Shown here: in pieces, positions 49,130 through 60,304 of the stretch | Layout: the number at the start of each line of letters is the position of its first letter | Position numbering within the stretch: position 1 is the first letter of the stretch | DNA from: Opisthorchis felineus | Lineage: Eukaryota > Platyhelminthes > Trematoda > Opisthorchiida > Opisthorchiidae | Assembly (NCBI GenBank): GCA_004794785.1 | Contig: SJOL01008481.1 | Coordinates: forward strand, 186,001 to 250,000 | Direction of reading: 5' to 3' | DNA: 64,000 bases | The notes under the pieces: generated by a model | Told to the model about the DNA's origin: nothing | What the model saw: only the letters and a program-made list of their open reading frames with translations | Databases searched by the model: none | Made by a program: the position numbers and the translations under genes

Positions 49130-49785
49130 AATTAAGCGACAAGACCTCAGTGATCCAGGTAATTTATATCGATTTTACTCTAAGCCACATAACGTTATGC
49201 GTATCTGGTTCATTTTTTTGAGGGATGGCATACCAGTGGGTACGGAAGTCTGATGAAAGTAAGGTAATATACGGCCTCGATAACACGTTTGTTAATTTTA
49301 TAGTTTCCACGTGGAAGCCAAAAATACGTGACGCGTTTTAACCTAACTTTAATGAAGCAAACTTAGAACATCTGCGGTGATGCGCCGACCGTTCGCGGAG
49401 GAAAGAAAATAGCTGTTAGTCAGATACGCATCAAACGTGAAAGGTTATATCATTGTGTCTTTGAGGGCCGTCAGGAATCTCTTGTTTCGTAGACTTAGTA
49501 GACAGAATTGCATTTCCAAATAACAAAAAGTAAGTCGAGATTATTGTTGAAACAAAAACACAACGCTCAACTACATTCCTTTGCATTTCACGAAAAAGGG
49601 TATAGGTTCAGATATCCAGTCACAGAATGCCAGCAGCAAATTTGGCACACTAAATATTTTCGTATCAACGCGCAACCCAGGAATGGCCCTCAAGTAGGAA
49701 CCAACAAATTTTACTTGTATGCAGCCATCGCCGGAACAAACGAAGAGGGATACCTGAACTTGTGGACTGATCTCCTTTGTAGGCA
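49130..49785. other. Stretch without a supported gene
   Basis: Contains a 118-codon plus-strand frame (49,508-49,864, no ATG at its start) without recognisable motifs. Its end runs into a fragment of the zinc-finger unit. Confidence 0.4.
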
Positions 49786-49789
49786 CTCA

Positions 49790-50325
49790 CTACAAAACGC
49801 AACACACTTTGCTGTAAACAAAGAAACCTACACACAGCCCAGTAGCACTGTTGGCATCGTATAATTTTGTGGTAGAACCAGCAATACTCACGATGAATTC
49901 AGGCCGTCCAAAAATTCACAATACACATCAGCGCCACAGGTAGGTTAATGATTCTCATCAGAAAAGAAATTCACCGCATGTCCAGTTCGACCAGCCATTA
50001 CGGCCTTTTTTAAATGTTTGTTTGTAATGATCTTGTGGTGTTTGGCCATGTAGTCTATTTATTTTACTTTTTATTTTATCATTATTTATTATTAAGTTCG
50101 CTGATAACGTCGGCTCTGTATGAGTGAAATCCAAACCGACACATTATCTGGTTAGCTTAACAGACTACTGCGTGTTTGATTTCGTTTTATTAGTTTGCCG
50201 CCCAAACATCTGGTGGGGCAAATATGTTAGAGAGAACTGGTTCAATTCTCGAATCCGAGTACCCTTTACAGAGGCGATGCACACTCTGCAGGAGGGCAGT
50301 GAACAGAAGTCTGTGTTTGCAACAT
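49790..50325 (+). repeat. Orphan fragment of the zinc-finger duplication unit
   Basis: Direct match to A 20,230-20,690 and B 41,560-42,000. All three share a GTATAATTTTGTGGT / GTATATTTTTGTGGT block, AAACTTACGATG-like text, a TTTTATA/TTTAAA GGTTGTTTGTAA block, and CGATGCACACTCTXCAXG (X varies). No zinc finger or module lies nearby, so only this internal piece was copied here or survives. Confidence 0.6.
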
Positions 50326-50329
50326 GCAT

Positions 50330-51025
50330 CACATCTCACAGAAGGCTGGTTATGATCACAGTACGGAGCAAGTTAGCAATAATCCACTGCCCTAGCGTTG
50401 CAAACGTTGAGAAGAGATGAGTATTTCCGATAGCTGAGTTGACGAACAGAGCGAATCCGCATGCTAAAATTGTCGAAGTTCCCTTATGTTCTACAGCACT
50501 CTCTGCAATATGAAAGAAAGGACGTAACAGTCTCCTCAAATTGGTTTTAGACGATAATAAAGAGTGCGGCTTGTGGGTCCTACCTATAGTGGCACCAAAG
50601 TGTGACGCATATTCACCAGAATAATCACCTTAAATTAGGCGATTCTCCTTATCTGTGCAAGAGGAAAGCTATTCTAATTTATACGGATTTCCCATATAAC
50701 AAAACGGTGAACTTTCTGCAAAATCCTCATATTCTGGAACCCACAGAGCACTAGGTAACTGATTACTTTATCTCCGATATCAAGAACACAGCAACGGTTT
50801 GGATTAAGGTTTTGTTGGTGTATTGGAATATCAACGGTCACTGTTGAACCTGAGAGTAAGCTCGCTCCAACAAATGACAGCATATCACCGAAAATTTCGG
50901 TCAAATAACTTCAAGATCCCATCGTTCCGGCGGACTCAATTTCGGTTCGTTTACAGTGCAGCAACGCAAGCTTGAAATTTTGCAATAACTTGACGAAAAT
51001 GCCGAAGGATTGCCTTACCAACCTC
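50330..51025. other. Stretch without a supported gene
   Basis: Open frames of 98 codons or fewer (one, 50,124-50,420, starts in the preceding repeat). Nothing recognised. Confidence 0.4.
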
Positions 51026-51324
51026 AAAATACAATCTCAGAATCCACCGACAGTCGCGTAATATATGAAGGGTGAAACACACTCCAGAATATACAAAGAC
51101 GGGTGTTCGACTATATTCCCCTGAATAAAAAAACTAGGTTATGGCTGTACATTGACATGCATCCAATATGCACAACCTTAATGCTACCGACTAATGATCA
51201 AGAAGCCCTCATTGACTAGGAATGCCCACGATGACCTAAAGGGACCAGGAATAACTATATGCGTAGGTACAAGCGGCACTGCTTAAAATGACCACCAGTC
51301 AAAATTGGAATGTTTTGATCAAAA

Positions 51325-51395
51325 GTGCCCGTGTAACTCACCAAACCGATTGGCTTGTGACAACCACCGCCGAGATTTCATCTGACTGGTGTAGC
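51325..51395 (+). repeat. Short direct repeat within the right arm (partner 52,870-52,940)
   Basis: TGTAACTCACCAAACCG followed by a variable stretch and a CAACCAC/TAACCAC end, preceded by TTGGAATGTTTTGATCAAAAG. The partner has TTTAACTCACCAAACCG and TTGAAATGCTTCAAACAAAAG. The copies are about 1.55 kb apart in the same orientation, so they could be degenerate terminal direct repeats or an internal duplication. Confidence 0.5.
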
Positions 51396-52541
51396 AGGAA
51401 CGGTAGATCTTTCTGCCAGATTTATTCCGTCGCACCACATGGGTGGACAATCTGCCTCTAGGGTCACGCATCCACCTCCACATATTCTTACACACTTAAC
51501 TGTACATCAGCTGTTGATAGTACAGCATGATCCTGGTAGGTTGATGAGAATTTCTTCTTACGTAAAATAAATTCACGCCTTAATTTCGAGAACGACTTTC
51601 AGCTGTTTCATCTTTGATAAGAATGAGCAGCATCGCGGTCCTAGCAACCTTCCAGATGGATTCCCATTCGCAAGTTCCTAGCTAGTTGTTGAACAATAAG
51701 CCATTTGTCCATGGGTCACTGACCAGCACTGTGACTTGGATGCACACAGGGGCGATATTTTATCATACAGTTAGCAGCGCAACTTGAGGATTCCCTTACT
51801 TTTTCACCCGCTACAAGGGACAGAGTTTCAGTGCTCACTGGATGATAGAGATTGGGCCAGACTAGTTAGAGTGCATGTACGTGGTATTCTTTTTCTGTGG
51901 GAGATAAATCTGCTGCAACAGTTTGCTTGATAGATCATTTTGCACAGAGCCCTTTCAACTTAGCTAATTGGACCGCGTTCACTGGCTACGCTATTCACCT
52001 GTCGACAGAGTTTGCCCTCTTTTCTGTTCTTTTCTAATTTTTGTTTCCCACAAATCTTACTGTGGACTGCATGCACTGTTGTTTTTCTCAGTTCAGTGGC
52101 ACATGCCTAATCGGATGCCCGCGTGGATGCGTCACTGCCAATACATTGAATCATTTATGGGGCTTCCTGCAGTTTGAATCACAATCACCAAATAAGGCAA
52201 TATCATTTTGACATGCGCCCCGTCAACCGATGCCTGAAACGCGATGAATTAAATAAGTACAGTGTTTTGCTAAAGTTTTGGACTCCGTCATCCGAGGTGC
52301 GGTAATCCGTTTAGATGAATTTACGAAGGTGCTGGGCACCCATTCATCTACAGCTACTGCGTCGAAGGCCATCCTCTTTTATAATCTTGTTGATGCTTAC
52401 GTTCTTCCCAAATATAAAGAAGGCATATCTTCAGAATTCCAGAACTTCATGTGTGTGGGTGTTTATTGGTGGTTGAACACAATGTGAATCGTTTTTGCCG
52501 CGCATTTCTTCCCCACACACACAATGACCTTTGCTGTATAG

Positions 52542-52732
52542 GTGTGACTTGCATGCTGCCATGGCCCTGGAGCCGCTGCTGCGCTGAAATGCATTCCACG
52601 CATTCGACCATATCAAGATGGCTAACGGACTGCAACCAGACCAATTGCCGAAAACGCCACGAGGACAGCTGTGGGTACACTCATGAAGATGCCCGCGGTC
52701 TTTGGAGTCTAGGTTTCAATTCTCGACCATAA
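52542..52732 (+). CDS. Gene-like segment in the right arm, parallel to 488-678
   Basis: After an AG splice-like site (TTTGCTGTATAG ending at 52,541) the frame is open for about 63 codons to a TAA at 52,730. It is rich in Cys, Trp and His early (CCAEMHSTHST) and ends RWLTDCNQTNCRKRHEDSC, GYTHEDARGLW, GFNSRP and stop. The left arm matches the second half closely. A competing frame (FHAFDHIKMANGLQPD) is also matched in the left arm but stops sooner here. I do not recognise a family. It may be the terminal exon of an old gene within the duplication. Confidence 0.3.
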
Positions 52733-52869
52733 CACAAAACCGCTCTTGCGATTCTCAGTATAAATTGCCCGTATGCTTCAACTTTTCAGGCGTCTACCCA
52801 TGCGTCACTGGATCTCGCACCAGGATGATTCAACTGTTTTGCACAGGAAATTTGGCTTGTTGCAGCTTG

Positions 52870-52940
52870 AAATGCTTCAAACAAAAGCACCAGTTTAACT
52901 CACCAAACCGAGTGAATTATAATAACCACACGTAGGGTTA
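52870..52940 (+). repeat. Short direct repeat within the right arm (partner 51,325-51,395)
   Basis: Second copy of the repeat described at 51,325. The left arm also carries this copy (plus strand about 275-325, with CAAACAAAAGTACCTCACC on its minus strand). Confidence 0.5.
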
Positions 52941-53489
52941 ACCCATTTTCAGAAGCCAGTTTTGAATTTGTTCCCTGGCAACAAACTTCACTTAAGTTAA
53001 AGGTGTACAATTTGAACTGAAGAATTTTCAGGTGAGACTGTTTGAGTGATTGACAGCCTGGTCAATGTGGAACTAAACATTTTTGTTGAAACGCTCCTCT
53101 GAATCACTCTCACTAAAGATGCCATGCTGATTTGCATACACACGTCCACACATCACCACTACAACGGGTTTTCACCACCAGCTTATGGAGCAGGTGACCG
53201 ATTCTCGTAGTTTCGTTCAACCGTCCAAAATATAGCCTCTTTGAGTGTGCAGATTGACGTTACTTCGGAGGAATAGCACACCTAAATTTAGCTGATTGTG
53301 TGTTTCATTTGGATTGTTTGAACATCTAAACGAGTCACTACGACCCATTAATCCATAGAAATCAGAAGGTGCACCACTTCAGCAGTAGAATGCGCTTGTA
53401 AAGAATAATTCCAGAAATTCTCCACAAAAACCACGAATGAAATGTTTTCGCTCCCGGTCGTTGTTACCCAGTCACATTCCTCGCCTGGC

Positions 53490-53650
53490 TAAAGGGGAAC
53501 TACAGACCGAAAGTCTGATAGATTCAGCCGATAGAAGGCAAACCAAAGGTGAAAAACTGAATAAGCCCGGTGAAATTCTGGAACGGTTCATAAATCAATT
53601 CTCAACACTGTTCATCTGGCCGTAATATGTTGATATTAATTACACAGCCT
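53490..53650 (+). repeat. Direct duplication, copy 2 (partner 47,990-48,140)
   Basis: End of the 62-codon ATG-led frame 53,437-53,625, reading KLNKPGEILERFINQF and WP before the stop. See the partner for the shared text. Function unknown. Confidence 0.45.
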
Positions 53651-53654
53651 GGGT

Positions 53655-53960
53655 CATAGAGAGAGCGACCGTCTACATCTTTCAGCTCAATACCTCCTCT
53701 TGGCGACAGAAAGCATTTTCCAAAAGACGTGCCCTCTGTCAGCCTGTACCGCGCTAGCAAACCTAGGCAGCATATATTCCGCCAAGTTGCCACGGGATGG
53801 TGTGCTGCACCAATGTCTGATATCTTGACAGCACACTTTCCACAGTGCCGGTATCGATGAAATAAAAAAGCCACTAATCACAAAGACCATCACTACAGTT
53901 CGTTGACTTGAAAAACATGCCCGGAGAAACCAATATTTGTGTATGACCGTTGGCTACCCT
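53655..53960 (-). pseudogene. Exon-like segment duplicated at 48,715-49,030
   Basis: On the minus strand a T-rich tract (GGCTTTTTTATTTCATCG) stands where the partner has a splice-like TTTCAG, but the AG is lost here. Then HCGKCAVKIS, a gap, and WRNICCLG follow, and the frame stays open to about 53,602. The Cys pattern is suggestive of a zinc-coordinating or extracellular domain. Without the acceptor, it is probably dead. The upstream text also matches the partner (about 53,890-53,960 and 49,000-49,030). Confidence 0.3.
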
Positions 53961-54121
53961 CAACCCAATCGGGCAAATGAAAGTACCCCAACAGAATCGA
54001 AATTACCCATGACTCTATATCGGCCTGAATCTACCTGTGTCAATCTGCTATCCTAACCCAGATCCAGCTGCCACGGAAATGCGTATCCCCTCTCCGATTG
54101 CGACAACTTTGACGACTGTTA

Positions 54122-54545
54122 CGGGGCTGTCCAGAAACCGAAATTTGCCGATGCAAAGATGCCACGACACTGCCATACCAGTCTGATGGCACTCCCGCAA
54201 CTATCGACTTCCCACCCGCCACCGTCATGCCATTTTCTCAATCGCCCAAGGTCACTCATGGCCAGCAATGAGTTTCCATTCCAGTTCACGTCAGCCGGCT
54301 TTATCATTGAACTAGTCGTACCCCATGTCCATTGTCCTAGTTTTCCTCAATTCCCACATCTGCGCTGACATTTCACGTAATAAGCATGCCTCGTTGGTTG
54401 TACCTTCTTCTTCGTTGTGAAGTCACCTGCCGCCTTCAGCGACCCGATAATGTCTCAGTTGGCATGTTCTTCACAATTTAGGAAAAAGTCCATGCTATCC
54501 ATCGTAACGTGAACGGTGGTGGCGTTGAATACTGCCTTATAACCT
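54122..54545 (-). pseudogene. WD40-like gene relic
   Basis: One minus-strand frame from 54,545 down to a TAA near 54,122 is readable with only two internal stops. It includes AAGDFTTKKKVQPTRHAYY, then a WD40-type segment ADVNWNGNSLLAMSDLGRL ending in RKW, and a second weaker one, AIRLVWQCRGIFASANFGFW. WD40 repeats form beta-propellers that bind proteins. The spacing faintly recalls EML-type (microtubule-associated) propellers, but I cannot assign a family. Downstream, other frames stay protein-like to about 53,960. The stops and frame changes make it a pseudogene or a set of broken exons. Confidence 0.35.
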
Positions 54546-54549
54546 AGCT

Positions 54550-55260
54550 CCATTTGATACTAATGACCTATTCCCAAGATAACTTTCCCAAGATCAGATG
54601 AATGATGGATTAGGAAATGTTGGTTTCCCGAAGGTTTGCTATTGAAGAAAGCCTATGTGAGCAGGCTAAATAAGCTCCAAGACTCGATGCACCGCGATAC
54701 TGGAAAAAGTGCCAGTCATTCAAAGTGGATTGACTTCACTTCAAAAACGATGAAGACGCCCAATGGTACAACGTTTAAACGGATAGCCTTAGTAGGGTCG
54801 CATTTATAAGTCGCCAGCTATTTGACTGTAACCTGTGCTTAATCCGGATATCTTGGACGGAGGCATGTTTCTTTTACGTCCTAAGATTACTCGTCCAATT
54901 TTGTCGTACCAAGGATTATAACGCTAGTAACCGCATGAAAATGGATACTACCGGCTCTCAATTATGCAGGTTGCAGTAACACTTGCACGTGAGACGGAGC
55001 GAGAGTACCAGGGGTCCTTGGCAATGAATCGAATGTGAGGTGACTCACTATCGTAGAGGTGTTAAACTAAAAAATTGCTGAGCTGACAATTCCATTGGGA
55101 AGAAATATGCTAGAAACGCTGAAACCTCTGGGTCCCCAGGAGAATACAAAATATATTTTGTTACATAAAATGATCGTTACGTGCTGTGGCAAACTAGGAA
55201 ACCATGTCGGGGCACTGCGATCATAATTCCACAATAATTCAGGGAGCATTGGTTTATTTG
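54550..55260. other. Stretch without a supported gene
   Basis: Lies between the WD40-like relic and a zinc-finger relic, both on the minus strand. Only short open frames; nothing else seen. Confidence 0.4.
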
Positions 55261-55265
55261 ACTAT

Positions 55266-55730
55266 TCACGGTTCACTAGTGATGAACTTCAGGTTGAGCA
55301 TGCATAGCTTTAATGTGCCTGTTGAGAACATCAAAACGAGTGAACGTTTTCCAAGAGGATTCACATCTCGCACGAGCTTTCGTTTCCGTGCAAGTTTTCC
55401 CAATGCCCTACAGCATTTGATTTCCTGCTGAACGGCCCAACACCTTATTCGCACAAATATCGCTCTCTCGTTTGTTGTACACAATTTCGATGCCATCTTT
55501 GAGATCTCCAATTTACAGGGCACTTGTCACACTGGGGGCGCGTGTTACCACGTCCTTCGGACTCGCGAACCTATTTACTTTCGCGTGCAGAACCCGGAGA
55601 ACAGGTTCCGGGCTGTCTGGGTGAAATTCCTGATGAGGCAGAATTGGTGACATGGCGCGAAAAGATTTGTCGCATACTGGACATCGGGAGCACTTTTCCT
55701 TGGAGCTTCCGGCGTTGAATTGTGCTAGGT
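55266..55730 (-). pseudogene. C2H2 zinc-finger pseudogene of a different family
   Basis: Minus strand, reading from 55,730: a remnant ending RYLAQFNAGSSKEK; a perfect finger with CPVC, FRAMSPIL and HQEFH (near 55,621-55,685); after a frame change, QCDKCPVNW, with the rest degenerate (near 55,480-55,540); then YLCE, an in-frame stop, Gly in place of the second Cys, PFSRKSN and HWENLH; then, in another frame, CESSWKTFTRFDVLNRHIKAMH-like text in which the second Cys is Ser and both His remain (near 55,300-55,368). Only one finger is complete. The linkers and helices differ from the 14.8/37/60 kb family, so this is a separate dead C2H2 gene. Confidence 0.7.
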
Positions 55731-55734
55731 AGCG

Positions 55735-58700
55735 GCCGGCGGATACATATTTTCGAGTTGTTCTAGAGATTTTCTTGATAGACAGCTGTCCCCACTGTCA
55801 GTTTTCCAACAGAACCATCTCTCGCTTTTTTCCCTCTCTCAGCTGTAGATCTTCGTCCCCCTTGACTCGCTGCATGGGGATGAGGATATTGAAGCTATAG
55901 TAATTTATTTCTTCCTCCATCGCTGGATTACGTTTGGACAAACATTCTTAAAAATTATGCATGACGGGTGGCCTAAGTTACATTGCAATCAAGGGTATTT
56001 ATGTCCTAGTTTGATGTGAAACTTCGGGAGAAGAAATGGACATCAATCACTCGCAGAACATTAGGTTGAACGGATAAAACCAGGCCACATGGACGATAGC
56101 GGCTGAGATATTCAAGTAAAAACATGTCGGTGTATGATACTCAATCTGATACATAAGCTGTTTGTTCTACCACAATGTAAAGGACCAAGTGCATTATGGT
56201 TCAGCCGATGAAAGACGCGGCTTGGAGTTTGTTTGGACACCACAAAATCCCTAATGGATAGGAAGCAAGCTGGGACCATGAAAAAAATCAACCCACTTTA
56301 AGCAACACTTCAAGGAAGGTATCCTTGCAAAATTAATGGTTACTTTGCGTTCTCTGCATTCATTATCCTTATGTCCTGTATCATAACTAACGATGCATCC
56401 TCCGATAACAGAGAGAATAATTGTCAGAACCGCAATTCACGAATATCTGGTGGCTTGACATCACTGTGCGAAATTGAATTTGAAGTATTAAACCCCCCAT
56501 GAAAGCAGCATCATGAACAGAACGCGCTTTGAGAATTCATTCCCGAGCACGCTTCGAGGGTTCAATTCCAACACGGTCGTGCATATGCACTAAGGATGAA
56601 TTCGAGAAACAGTGTAGCCGGTCAACCTTCATAGGACTGTTTCGAATGCAAAACCTAGAAATCGTGGAATCAAATAAACCTGAGATTATGTCGGCTTGAT
56701 ACTTTGTCTTCGTGCATTATGTTTTCAGAGTTAAACTATACCAACGGCCTCGTTAAAAACACTAGTCCACCATAAGGGATCCCCACAAAGTGTGTGAAAA
56801 TACATATGGCCGGCCGTGAACATCAGTGGCCACTGTCTCGTACCCAATGGCTAACATGCCGCTGCATCAGTAGACTATAAATAGCAAGAGAGAATGAAAT
56901 TATTCGCATGATTAAACCTTTCTTTATAAGGGTTTGTCACACAACCAGCCTGCGAGAACGAGAAAACGTGATGCCATTTCCACTAGTGAACTGCGAATGG
57001 CAGTACGTCGTGTATGAATTCCAATTAATCTCACAGCCGGTTAGCCGCTTGTGGATAAAGCTTGTGGATTGAGTTGTCAAACTACTAGCAGAAAGGGCGG
57101 GGTTCTAAATGTTTTGAAACTTGTGAAATGCACACTACCGTCGATTCCTACTACGGCTCCTTGGGGCTTATGAGCAACACTAGCTGGTTTGTAGTGCTTG
57201 ATATATTTCATCAAGCACTTGCCAACTGACAACAGAAAACACGGTAATCTTGAATGCGTAATGTTTGATGATTGGTTCGACACACGAGTGGCTGACCCAG
57301 CCTACTAGTAATGACTTATCAGATTTTTTTATTTGTCGAATATTACTAGCACGAACTGTAAGAAATACGGAGCTATTTACCTCTCACTGACTGAATATTG
57401 TAGCAATGATTTGAATGGATGCTCAAGCTCACAGCCAAACGGACGCTATTTTCATCTGTTGGATGGATATTGCTCGCAACCATGACTCATTTGTGAGGCC
57501 ATTCACGGACTTACTATTCACATCACGCCTATGCCGAGCAGTTTGTGCCATACGCCAGTCAGTATAACTGCAGCTTATAAAAGTTCTGAGTTTTTGGGTC
57601 ATCAGTTCTGCTAAAATTTCACCGTTGGTCATTGCCGCACGCAGAATAGTGTAACCTGATTGCGGTGATCTTGTGGTGAACGCATAAAATCCTCACTTCA
57701 AGAACCTAATTAGCATACAATTCCTGTTTTCTACGAACTAATAAATCGTAGTATGTATTCACTCGGTGGACTTGGTAATCCAAAAAACGTATGGCGCTAC
57801 TTTTGTGACCACTGTATATCCTGTTCATACCATGAAAATCATGAAGCATAAAATGTGGTTTGATTTCATTCACGTGACAAACTCGTTCAGGGTTTTGCCC
57901 TAGAACATACATATGACGATTCTACTGGGTCGTGATTTGCAGATCACAATGCTGAAAAATGAGAACGAAACTGAACTGTCTGCTGGTTGTCCTAGACCAG
58001 ATAAAAACGATGTTTCCATTAAGCACATTTCTGGTGTTGGCTAATTTTCACGCGGGGACGTATTCTGCAAACAGGCCATTCAGCTCCAAGACTGAAATAA
58101 ATGGAAACAAATATGTATGCTTTACCGTATTGTCCACACAACTGCCTAAATTTACCGTGAGAATTACAACAACCTCATGAGAAAGAAATTTGAAAAACAA
58201 ACCGGAGTGACAACATCCGTTGGGACTGTGTATACTACATCGAGGTTCCAACATATGGTCATTCATCCCTTGCCAGTCGTACTGTACTATACGCTGCTGT
58301 AAATTCCAATGCCCGATATGCTGATCCTGGGGGAGACAATGAACTAAGACGCAAATGGTCAACAGCTTTGTTTATGGACAACCGCCAAATGCTGCCACAT
58401 TCTTAATCATTTGCGTAATGCAGTGTACTGATCAACTGCGCATTTTGACAAGGTTATCTGACAACGACTGGTGCGGGTAGTTGGCATATGTTTGCAAAAT
58501 GAACCTACGCGTCCGGTCCACTAACGCAGTAACGTCTCACAGGCTTGCTGGTCAATACAAATATACCTGGCTACATAACTGGAATATGTGCAATAAAAAT
58601 TTCAATTTTTAAAGAGTGTGAGCTATACCAAATGACGAATCAAAACCGGTCGGAGTATTCTTATCACTTTCCTCGTTATATGACCATATTCAAGATTGCT

Positions 58701-58985
58701 GACATCCTCTGGCTACCGGTGAACACCTTGGGAACCTGTCAAACCAATGGCAACTACGAAGTTGGAGAGCAAAGAGGACAAATAATGGACTGGTTATCCT
58801 GCTTACTGCAGACCTACATGTGTTTATAAAAGTCAACATGCAACATTTATTGTAAGGGTCAGAATTTCGTTACGAGTACCTTCGCTTCGCAGAGGCGTTC
58901 ATCATTATAACCGAGATGGTCACTAACGACTATCCACGAGTGCCAATTACTGATGCTTAAGGAAATGGCATCAACAGTGGGATGT
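55735..58985. other. Stretch without a supported gene
   Basis: An ATG-led minus-strand reading of about 40 codons upstream of the zinc-finger relic (55,920 down to about 55,800, acidic then basic) might be its first exon, but nothing supports this beyond position. Elsewhere open frames are 104 codons or fewer, with no motifs or partners found. Confidence 0.4.
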
Positions 58986-59639
58986 CCACATATCCATGGC
59001 CACGGCAGTCGCAGATAGATCCTTCTTCACTGTGCTGGCAGAATGTCCACTTCCCGCCATATGTTTCATAGCGTTACGTAAATTGAAAACCTGTTTTCCC
59101 GTATGATCCCCTAATTATATATATATACACCCATGGTACGCAACAATACCTAGATACGAAATGAAAGCAACAGAACTGTTCCACGTGCAACTCGATGATT
59201 TTGAGCATCTTTGAACAAAAAGGCGACAAACATCACGAGAGAAGCTAATGTCACTTTCCCCGTTCAAAATTCTCATCTGAAACCCCATTTTATTCTAGAT
59301 GTTTGCGCAGTTTAAACGAGATGCTTCGCTTCCGAGAAAAGATTGAATTGGATATTGCCTCATTGGAAGTCGAGTGGTAACAATCCGGTTGGTAACGTAA
59401 CATGCTACAGCTGACATCGTGTGGCCTAAACCTACGATGGCTACGCAGCAGAACGTTTTGGCCTCCTAGTATGAACCATCAGTTTCCAGTGATGTGAGAC
59501 CAAACGTTTAAACTACTGCCGTCAATTCTCCTTATCACAATTTTTTTTCGAAGTGTAACATTGTAGCCTATGTCAATGCTTTATTGAACGTATCCTTCGT
59601 CAGTGAAGTCGTCCAAATTTATTTTTACAGGTTTTTTAA

Positions 59640-60265
59640 TGCGTTCTCGAACAATTTACTACGCAAGCAACCACTGTTATCATAAAAAATGTGACCCGTT
59701 ATGGGACATGCATGAACTAACAGGGTAGGCGAATAAATCTTCGAACACCAGCCAAATCACATTTGAATGGGCCGATGACCACATGCGCTACTAAGTTATC
59801 GTACAGAACTGGAGGCAAAACCGGTGCATTAGCTAGTGCCGCACTATTGTACTCGTTTTTCGTTTAGACAAATCATACCTCCCATAATAGGTGTTTAAGG
59901 CATATGCCCAAGTATTTGTGACGATAGACTGATCTTGTTCGACTAGGTGGAAAGTTCGCAAATGTGACAAGATCGGTTACCAAAACACGGTCAAACTACG
60001 GTTTAGTTTGCGGGTGTGTCAGCGTTCGAGATTTAGTTTTCCTCCTTCGAAACACAAATACATGTTGCCCAACAAGCACACTCTACTTATATGAGAGTCC
60101 CACCATAATAAAACTTTTCGAGAAATTTACAAGAGAATATAACCAGGTTTCTTCTAACTTTCGAGATATCTGGGCCACATCAAATGGAAACACACCCAGA
60201 AGTATGAAATAATTTTATCTTCAGGATAAAGCAGATTTGATCAGCTTATAAGTCGTAATCGTAAG
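59640..60265 (+). repeat. Partial module C beside the zinc-finger exon
   Basis: Matches the distal parts of modules A, A' and B. An 82-codon plus-strand frame (59,964-60,212) contains FLLRNTN, LYLYESPTI and FEKFTREYNQ, parallel to FLLRKLTS and LHLYESRN in module A (14,434-14,664). It converges on the zinc-finger exon, whose stop lies about 100 bases further. Meaning unknown. Confidence 0.55.
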
Positions 60266-60304
60266 GGGCGTCCCAAAGTATATTGAATCTTCTGCGTTTA
60301 ACAA

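Larger units (their letters stand above)
51030..53202 (+). repeat. Right arm of the large inverted duplication (partner 1-1,900)
   Basis: The plus strand here matches the minus strand of 1-1,900. The match runs from CCACCGACAGTCGCG at 51,043 to GGTGACCGAT at 53,193-53,202, where the partner leaves the window. The right arm is the better preserved reading. Parallel peptides include GQ.FSAHWM near 51,820, GCPRGC with AN.LNH.WG near 52,120, VIRGAVIRLDEFTKVLG and ILFYNLVDAY in the 69-codon frame 52,278-52,487, and the segment 52,542-52,732. Several different frames are involved, as expected for a multi-exon gene or an old element. About 300 bases of extra length relative to the left arm come from small insertions. 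Confidence 0.8.

Noticed and set aside
48715..53960. Firm call of a P2X7-type receptor tail
   Set aside because: Only a few cysteines fit and the two copies switch frames; reported as an unassigned exon-like pair instead.
56555..56600. tRNA-like B box (GGTTCAATTCC)
   Set aside because: No A box, acceptor stem or anticodon arm at the required spacing could be drawn.
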